Source of the DNA: Dysidea avara | Lineage: Eukaryota; Porifera; Demospongiae; Dictyoceratida; Dysideidae | Assembly: GCF_963678975.1 (NCBI RefSeq) | Contig: NC_089281.1 | Span: 11,247,277-11,311,276, forward strand | DNA length: 64,000 nt | Direction: 5' to 3' | Shown here: piece after piece, positions 56,692-64,000 of the stretch | Layout: every line of letters begins with the position of its first letter | Numbering within the stretch: the first letter of the stretch is position 1 | The notes under the pieces: model-generated | Told to the model about the DNA's origin: nothing | Databases searched by the model: none | The model's input: the letters and a program-made list of their open reading frames with translations, nothing else | Made by a program: the position numbers and the translations under genes

Positions 56692-59047
56692 TCAGCCAGT
56701 AATCTCAAACACTAGATGGGCTTCATCATAAATGAAACTATGTGGGTGCTTACTTCCACACTCTCCAGCACAGATAGCTAGTAATAGCATGTATAGATAA
56801 TGTTAGTTGTGTAGCAAGAAACACTCACCAATAGTAACATTATAAAGACCAGGCAGCCAGTTCTCACAAGGACCTTGAGTTGGATCACAGTCAGGATCTG
56901 GTTCAGCCCTGAGGTTCCACTCCACATTGTATGTACCAGGTGATTGTGGCATGTTAAGTTCAACATCTTCAACTGGTACTCCATCAACAGTATCAACGAA
57001 TATACCCACTTCTCCCGTTGATGTTCCATTCTTACTCACATATGTCATTGGAAATATGAAGTGTCCTGTGATGTATGCACGTGTACATAAATATGTGTAG
57101 CATAGGCCAATTCAAACCTCTTGGACCAGACTTTGGGGTTACAGTAGCATTGGTAATGGTGGCATCACCATTATCATTGTAGCCACATTGATCCAATAGT
57201 TCACAGTAGTAGATAGGATCAAGATCAGCTCTGTATATGAACAGTGTATTTAATACAGTTGTTATTAATAGAACTTACTCCTCTATGATTTTGATGAACT
57301 CCCGAATCCCAAAAAGTGCACACAGAACATCACAAATTTCTCCAGTAATTTTGTTTGTCTTTTCAGCAAGTGCCCCACACAAATCTCCACACTCTCCAAC
57401 AACACCCTCTTTTAAACAAAAAATATGAACATAGCGCTATATGACTATGGTATATAGGTGTATAGAACTGAGCAATTGGTGTTGTTTTTTTAGTAAGGAG
57501 TTTTATTTATGGTAAACTTTCTTTCTTTCTTAGTTAGCTATAGATTTAGTTATGGTTACTGTCTGTGATGCTTTAGTTTTAGTTAAGAACATGAAAATCT
57601 TTTAGTTTTACTGAATCTTTTGGTTTTACTTTTAGTTTTGGTAAATTATTTTGTTGTGTTTTATTTATAATATGGATTTGTTTATTTATTTATTTATTAT
57701 TTGCTTTACAGCGTACATACAAGATATGTACAGTATAATCACTAGTAGTTGTTAAGATCTAGTGTATACTGAAGGTACACTGGTGTCCAGTGCTAGTAGC
57801 CAGGAGTAAGTAGTTATATAGTAATTATTAAGATTAGTTATAGTTACTAATATTATATAAAACTCATTAAAGTAATGGTTACACCGTTACAGGTGATCAA
57901 AGTTGAGGACTTATTACAATTACTACAGGGACAAACAAAAGAAAAAGTGCATGCGTTGTCAGGATCAAAACTCTGTTCAAAATGATTCCAAAGAAAGTTT
58001 GTGAAGTTCATCGGTTGTACTTGATATTAGGTATAGGTTAAAAAAATTCCATATACGAGGGAATCTGCTGAAATAGAAGTTGCTGCTGGAAACATGGGTA
58101 CTTCTTACATGTTGTAGTTTACAGATAGAACCTAATCGCATGTTTCCTTAAGTGAATTTAACGTATAGGGGCATTTAGGCTTTTGATAAAAAATTGTGTC
58201 ACAGATATCCAAAACGTAGCTACATTAAAGGCAAAATTTGAGCTTAAGTAATCGAGATTTGGTTGCTGGTATAGTCATTCAATATTTACTTCATTGCGCG
58301 ACACTGAAGCTGTCCTAGTTGTATTTGCTTTTAGTTATAATAGTCTTAGTTAACTAAAATTTGTCTTGTCTTTTCCAATGGCTATTCAAGTGTTGAGTTT
58401 ACAGTGGCACTGGATAGCTAGCTAACATCCTGTTCTGAATTTGATGATGGAAAGTTTCATCCTGCAAGTAGCTATCTGCATTGCATCATCACACCTTTAC
58501 TGTAGGGTGCAAAAAAATGATAGGCTGAATTAAAACGATTGCAACTCGGTGATTCAGATATTGACATATTACGTTACACGATAATATCCTGCAGTGGTTA
58601 AAAATTATATGGGGCTATATAAGCTAATTGAGGATGCTCCTAGATAGTAATTTTAACCCTGGAGAGTACATAAAGACAGTAAATTAGTACCTCAAAGCAT
58701 GGAAGTCCCTTATAGCAAGACTGCTTTCGTTTCCCATGCGTTATCACATGATAAACAGCCACGCCTACTCACCAAGTATTAAATTCAACAGAATATTGAG
58801 CGACTCTACAGCAAACTGGATACAGATTTTGCAGAGCTCATCTGAGCCAACTCCATGCTGCTTGTCTTGAGTTTTCACTACGGTTGACTGAGGATCTTGT
58901 AATTGGTAGCGTGTGACCTTGATGGAATAACCCGCCAGCCCTGGTATCAGGAAACTCGCCAAAAGTGACAGCAATAAAGCAGTCTTTTACAAAAAGAAAT
59001 TAATGTAATGAACACTGCAAGTTATGATATATGTCGCGTACCTTCAT
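56692..59047 (-). CDS. Saposin-B domain secreted protein 1 (countin-like)
   Basis: Six exons on the minus strand: 59047-59042 (ATGAAG only), 58983-58773, 57408-57279, 57230-57118, 57065-56829, 56762-56692; together 255 codons plus stop. The leader is MKTALLLSLLASFLIPGLAG. The saposin-B domain has paired cysteines CKIC, CGDLC, CDVLC and CELLDQC with GIREFIKIIEE and DPIYYCELL. It is followed by a second region (PMTYVSKNGTSTGEVGIF, CDPTQGPCENWLPGLYNVTI, CGSKHPHS, YDEAHLVFEITG) that the tandem copy shares. Saposin-B domains bind or disrupt lipid membranes; this two-part layout resembles the secreted countin proteins of Dictyostelium, a resemblance recalled rather than searched. The donor of exon 4 (GTTTGA) is weak. 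Function in sponges is unknown. Confidence 0.85.
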
Positions 59048-59114
59048 TGAAGATATCGATGCAAGGTTGAATGACCTTATAAGTTTTCCAACAAACAAAA
59101 ACGGAGTGACTAAA

Positions 59115-59124
59115 GATATCCGGA
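59115..59124. promoter_or_regulatory. Shared promoter motif GATATCCGGA upstream of saposin gene 1
   Basis: This decamer lies 68 bases upstream of the gene 1 ATG and recurs 100 bases upstream of the gene 2 ATG (61234-61243), with an AAAAACGG word near both. CCGGA(A/T) is ETS-like. It is probably a duplicated promoter element. Confidence 0.45.
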
Positions 59125-59481
59125 TAAGTGCAAAAAGTGGTTTAATTTTTTTTAAATGTATTTTTATTTTTTAAAGATACTAAGACAATGATAATATAAA
59201 TAAAGTGGGCAGAGAGGCAAACTCTGCCCAGTCCTGGGATGATGGTATTGTTGCGGTTTAATTGCATGCCACAAGATTCTTAAAGCATATAGATATTAAA
59301 GACACACCTTGACTCTAGTAAGGGCCGCACTAGCAGCACTGCATGCCATGCAGTAGTTTATCTAACATCAACACTGTTAACGTTTTGAATTTAATATATA
59401 GCTATAGCTAATAGATCCATATTTCATGACACTTAACAAACATATAAACTTTCAACTTGACACTCATAACACTCAGTCATA
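59125..59481. other. Spacer between the two saposin genes
   Basis: It holds the promoter side of gene 1 and the 3' end region of gene 2. A possible ATTAAA polyadenylation signal for gene 2 lies near 59390 on the minus strand. Nothing else was recognised. Confidence 0.4.
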
Positions 59482-61134
59482 TTATGCCGTGATCTCAAAT
59501 GTGAGGTGGGCTTCATCATAAATGGAACTATGAGGGTGTTTACTTCCACACTCTCCTTCACAGATAACTATAAACCACACATCAATAATGAGACGTTAAT
59601 ACAGCAATGTACACTTACCAATAGTGACATTATAAAGACCTGGAAGCCACTTCTCACAAGGTCCTTGTGATGGATCACAATTGGGATCTGGTTCAGCCTT
59701 GAGATCCCACTGCACACTGTATGTACCAGGATTTTGTGCAACATTTAGTTGGGAATTTTCAGCTGGTATTCCATCAACAGTGCCAATAAATATTCCTACT
59801 TCTCCAGTCCCTGTTCCATTCTTACTCACATACGTCATTGGAAAGTGAAAGAGTCCTACATATGCAACAATGTTAAATAAAGATAATCTGTGTTACAAGT
59901 TTATCATCCGGACCTTGTGGACCAGACTTTGGGATGGCAGTAGCATTGGTAATGGTGGCATCACCATGATCATTGATTGCACATTGATCCAATAGTTCAC
60001 AGTAGTAGATAGGATCAAGATCAGCTCTGTGATCAAGATAACAGTAATATGACTGCACACACACCTACATTTTTATGCCGACTGGACTAGCTATAATGCA
60101 CTATTTTTAAACTTAAGATGACAAATTATAAAAGAACCTTTTCACCAGTTTACTGAATGAAGGAATTTCAGTATCTGCAATTAAAACATGGTTCACAGCA
60201 CGTGGTTGCTCCATCATCTGAGCTTCTATGAAGCCGGATCAACCTTGATATGGGGTTTGTCCATATGCTGATCATTGTGGAAATTATATCTAAGCAAGTT
60301 TTGTGTCATTTGCTAGTCTTTGTAAGACTTGTAGTGTATTCAGAATACTTTGAAACTTTTTTTAAAATGTACAGTCAGACGGAGACGGGTATTTACTAGT
60401 AGGGTTGAACAAACACTGCAAATACTTGTGTACTTGCTAAGGATTTTGGTACTCAAATAGTAAAATTACTACTTGAGTACTTGTTAATATCATGTGACCC
60501 AGCTTACAATGCCTTGCATGACGTATCTGTCATCCATCATGAAGGCTGTAGAGTTTGATTGGTGTATTATTGCTTGTCAGAAACAGCATACGAAAGTCCA
60601 CTTTAATCTTACATTTGGGCTGGAATGCCTGCTGCATGGCACCAGAGACATGCAATGCCTTTTATTGTATCAAAGTGCATTAGCTACTAGTGACTTACTC
60701 TTCTACTATCTTGATAAATTCCTTAATGCCAACCACATCACAAAGGATATCACAAATCTCTCCAGTTATTTTGTTGGTTTTCTCAGCTAGTGCCCCACAC
60801 AGATCTCCACATCCATTAATTACTACACCATCTAAATAAGCAAAATATTTAAATTAGCTATTCGTATAAGCATAAGGCTGCCATAATTGTAGCCACGCCC
60901 ACTTGCCTAGTATTAAATTTAGCAAAGTATTGAGAGCCTTGTCAGCAAATTCAATACAGATCTTGCAGCCCTCAGGTGAAGTCACTCCACGTGATTGGTT
61001 ATCAGGTTCACAGCGTGTGAATTCTATGGCCAGTCCTGGTACTAACAAACCGGCCAATAGCCACAATGCCAAAGCGACCTTTGTTAGCACAAATGGTATT
61101 AAAATAAAAGACTGTACAGATCACTCACTTTCAT
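59482..61134 (-). CDS. Saposin-B domain secreted protein 2 (countin-like), tandem paralog
   Basis: Six exons on the minus strand: 61134-61129 (ATGAAA only), 61078-60907, 60831-60699, 60026-59914, 59855-59619, 59552-59482; 243 codons plus stop. The leader contains LLAGLLVPGLA. The saposin domain has CKIC, CGDLC, CDILC and CELLDQC with GIKEFIKIVEE and DPIYYCELL; the C-terminal region has PMTYVSKNGTGTGEVGIF, CDPSQGPCEKWLPGLYNVTI and YDEAHLTFEITA. Exon lengths 4, 5 and 6 equal those of gene 1 (113, 237, 71). It is shorter before the first CxxC. Exon 2 ends CTAG|GCAAGT, a GC-type donor where gene 1 has GTGAGT. The start lies 132 bases from the divergent DECR2 start, so the two probably share a promoter. 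Confidence 0.85.
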
Positions 61135-61266
61135 CGTTAAGATTTTTTAACCAACAGGACGGGACCTGGTGTAGCAATCAAATAATTTAATATCAATATG
61201 CTACGTAGTCATGTGAGAGAAAAAAACGGGACCGATATCCGGAAATAATTCTATTTAGGGCGCACC
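61135..61266. promoter_or_regulatory. Bidirectional promoter between saposin gene 2 and DECR2
   Basis: Only 132 bp separate the two divergent start codons. It contains GATATCCGGA (61234-61243) and a TACGTA palindrome near 61203. There is no clear TATA box for either direction. The DECR2 start has a good CACCATGG context. Confidence 0.65.
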
Positions 61267-64000
61267 ATGGCTGCAGAGCACGACGATTACTGCTTGAAGG
61301 AATATTCCCACACATTCTTACCGGATGTCCTCAAAGACCAAGTCGCTTTTATTACAGGAGGGGGGTCAGGAATCGGAATGCGTATTGCAGAGATTCTAAT
61401 GAGGTCAAAAACTCCCACTAGCATCACGTGGTGAATATATCGTTCACTGCAGACATGGCTGCGATACTGTGATATGTAGTAGAAAAGGCAAACGCCTGGA
61501 AGAGGTATAATGATGTTACTGTGACATAATGATCCATATGCTTGCTACAGGCTGCTGTACGACTGAGGGAGGCAACAGGTAGGAGATGTGTCCCAGTAGT
61601 GGTGGATGTACGCCAGGTGAGTGATACATGATAAAGTGCTCCTTGTTGTAATCGTGTGTACAGAGTAAGCAAGTGAAAGAAGCTGTGACATCAGCTCTAA
61701 ATCAATTTGGCAAAATTGATATCCTCATTAATGGTAAGCGACAAATTGTAAAGATTGAGATAGACATTTTTAACCCTCATGACGTGCAGTTTAGCTGTGT
61801 TCGTGAATGTTTTACATGCTGGACCCTTTGTTATCAGTTGTAGTATACTTGGAAATGGTCTGGGAAATCTGGAATACTTTTATACCTGTGAACTCTTGGA
61901 GCAGAACAAGACACATGGGCAGTGCACATGTGTCATGTCGCCAGAAAGTCACCATGGGTGTATGAAGGAACAGATGTTTTTCATGCATGCATAGGTCCAC
62001 AGTCCCTTCTTGAAAACATGATTTTTGAATTCTAGCTGTCCTCCATACCAAATTTAACTATGTGCATTTGTGAAATGCAAGCCCTCAAAGTTTTTTCTTG
62101 TTTTTGATTCTTCCAGTCAATTTTTTGCACATTTTACGAAACCCAGTGTAAACACAATGCACGTAGTCTCATTGTCATGAAATTTAGCGTATTTTAAAAG
62201 GAATTATTGAGCACGTACCAAGTCTGGTAAGAATCTGATAAGCATTCACCAAATTATGAACATATTAAGTTAATTTCTCTAATAGAACAGTCACCAAGTA
62301 GCAAAAGGTGCACAAAAATGTTGTCCACATCTCCATACCTAACTACTAAACTGAATTGCTATTGTCATGTCACTTAATTTCTACCTTATAGATCATTGAC
62401 AAGATTGCCATGCGCCATTATAAAGATGCAATAATGAACTACAATGGAACCTCAGTTATCTGAACCCCTTGGGATCACAGGTGATCCATAAGTCTGAAAA
62501 AATTGTATCTTTGAAATATAGATAACCTTGAAACAGCACAAAGAACATTTTTAAAAATTCAGTATAATCAACTACCCTAATAGAGTCACTACTCTAATAG
62601 AGCAGTCATTTCCGTAGTACAGTTAACCAAGAATCCAAATAAGTGGAGTCCGGATAATTGAGGTTCCACTGTAGCTTTTCAAAACATGTCTGTTGAATTT
62701 TTTATGGGCGAGCAGTGATAAACAAGCTGTATTTGTGTGGAAGCTGATTTTTTTATACTCACCTCTGCCTGGTGATGGCAAATTTAAATAAAAACCTTTA
62801 TGTGATAATAGAGCAGTGAAACTGGACAGAATATCATACCCAGCTACTGAGCAGTTCATGCCTGTTTATACGGTTAACTGAATAGAATAACATTTCCTGT
62901 AACTTTTATGCTGCACCTAACATGTAAGCTACGTACCTTTAACAGTTTGTGAGATTGTCCTAATAGTAATAGGAACCAAGTGATTCAGAATCCTACTACA
63001 AATGATTTTAAAGTACTATCAATGTTAGAAAAGTACGCATTTTTGATTGAATATCTTAGGTATTGGTTATATAGTTACGCAAAAAGCTGATAACTGGTTG
63101 GTTATTTGGTTTACCTGGTGAGGTTTCACAGCACTAGTGTGATGTGGGTACTGGGTAGAACTAGTGGGTGAACTAAAGATGTGATAAGAAAATATGGTGC
63201 GTGTATCCATAAATGCCCAAAATTTACGCATTATATTTTGCACCATTCCATTCAAAGTCTTATACTTCAACACTCACATGCGTTATTTCCATGAATCAAC
63301 TGCCATTTTATTCTTTAATGATTGGCGTTTGCTATGGTACCAAAGATTTCTTTCTTGAACAATAGTAAGGTTTTAAAACATTGTTTTGTAACTGATTTCT
63401 TCATAATATACTTAGAAAATTTGCTGTAACTTTGTCCCCATTTACACTACAGTGTTGAGATAAACATCAAAAGACTTGTCACATCACGGCACATCATACA
63501 GTGTGCAGTATCACGTGATTGTAACTTAATAAATTGGCGGAGTGAGACGAAAACGCGATCAATGCAAAATGATCGTGCTTGTGATGGAAGAGGAAAAAAG
63601 ACCTTTCAAACTTTATGAATTACTTCTATACAGCCATTTTGTGTTAGACTGTTTTCTGTGAGATCCAAGAACATTTTACTGATGTTCTTGTCATATATTT
63701 CTGAACATCATTTCTGTACATTTCATGGTGCCAGACTCCCCTAGCATTTGCATGCTTAGGCATGTCACATGCGCTTCACACATAATAAAAAGTGTATATG
63801 GCTGTGACCTCCATTGTAGCCCATGGATGCACTCAAAATTTCTGGGCTCTGGCCCTGAACTTGTTTTACATGATCAATTTATACATTCTAACAACTTTGC
63901 CCAGCCCCCATGTGGGTACTTATACTATGAGCAGTTAAGCTCTAGGGTATACATAGTTGTATCAATGAACTGTACTCTTATCTGATAGTAGAGTTATGAT
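61267..64000 (+). CDS. DECR2: Peroxisomal 2,4-dienoyl-CoA reductase, 5' part (gene runs off the window)
   Basis: Exons 61267-61403, 61453-61504, 61551-61616 and 61664-61733 join in frame, ending AATG|GTAAGC in phase 1; the fifth exon was not found and should lie beyond 64000. The product is a short-chain dehydrogenase/reductase: [20 protein letters not shown] followed by [20 protein letters not shown], then [20 protein letters not shown] and GKIDILIN. The TGGGSGIG loop binds the NADPH cofactor. The HGCDT and ATGRRC words are typical of the peroxisomal enzyme, which removes double bonds at even positions of unsaturated fatty acyl-CoAs for beta-oxidation. Three introns are only 46-49 bases, while the fourth exceeds 2.2 kb and holds repeats. 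The NNAG motif, catalytic residues and any C-terminal targeting signal are outside the window. Confidence 0.9.
61734..64000 (+). other. DECR2 intron 4, partial
   Basis: No fifth exon was recognised. It contains a decayed tRNA-SINE-like stretch near 62300-62370, CTCTAATAGAG-type motifs near 62278 and 62580-62605, and a repeat phrase AATAGAGCAGTCA. Confidence 0.5.

Noticed and set aside
56803-57428. Separate short genes on both strands around the saposin exons
   Set aside because: They are shadows or single exons of the six-exon saposin gene 1.
1-64000. CRISPR arrays, operons, rRNA genes, phage or plasmid features
   Set aside because: None seen; introns, signal peptides and element types all indicate an animal nuclear genome.

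Overview
The window looks like animal nuclear DNA, most likely from a demosponge (Amphimedon-like). The reasons are AT-rich sequence, split genes with canonical GT-AG introns that are often only about 45-60 bases long, dense small DNA transposons and foldback repeats, and families of extracellular cysteine-rich proteins. The species call is inference. No bacterial-style operon, CRISPR array or rRNA was seen. Exon models were built by hand from splice sites, reading frame and comparison between paralogs inside the window.

Host genes, left to right. (1) 7581-8239 (-): first exon of a TIMP/netrin-module gene, cut by a 362-bp PIF/Harbinger-like MITE. (2) 20346-30104 (-): five-exon gene A, a secreted, probably GPI-anchored protein with a TIMP-like CSC start, three trypsin-inhibitor-like (TIL) domains and a C-terminal netrin (NTR) module; it carries a +4 frameshift in exon 1. 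(3) 32310-33991 (-): ten-exon coiled-coil protein of the CCDC42/CFAP73 (DUF4200) ciliary family. (4) 35106-56273 (-): gene B, an intact paralog of gene A with the same exon-intron plan but a 16-kb transposon-filled third intron. (5) 56692-59047 and 59482-61134 (-): two tandem genes for secreted saposin-B proteins resembling the countin family. (6) 61267 to the right edge (+): the first four exons of peroxisomal 2,4-dienoyl-CoA reductase (DECR2), head-to-head with the second saposin gene across 132 bp.

The rest is mostly mobile DNA: hAT-like elements with 8-bp target duplications, a related-looking family with 5-bp duplications, PIF/Harbinger-like MITEs (TTA/TAA duplications), a MULE-like MITE nested in a hAT that is itself nested in a retroelement ORF, and many foldback elements. 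At 45141-51981 a roughly 0.5-kb hAT MITE has been inflated to 6.8 kb by two later insertions, one of 5.1 kb with unexplained content.

The most interesting system is the same-strand array of TIMP/NTR-TIL inhibitor genes (one disrupted by a MITE, one frameshifted, one intact). It combines an N-terminal motif typical of metalloprotease inhibitors with three serine-protease-inhibitor-type domains on what appears to be a membrane-anchored protein.
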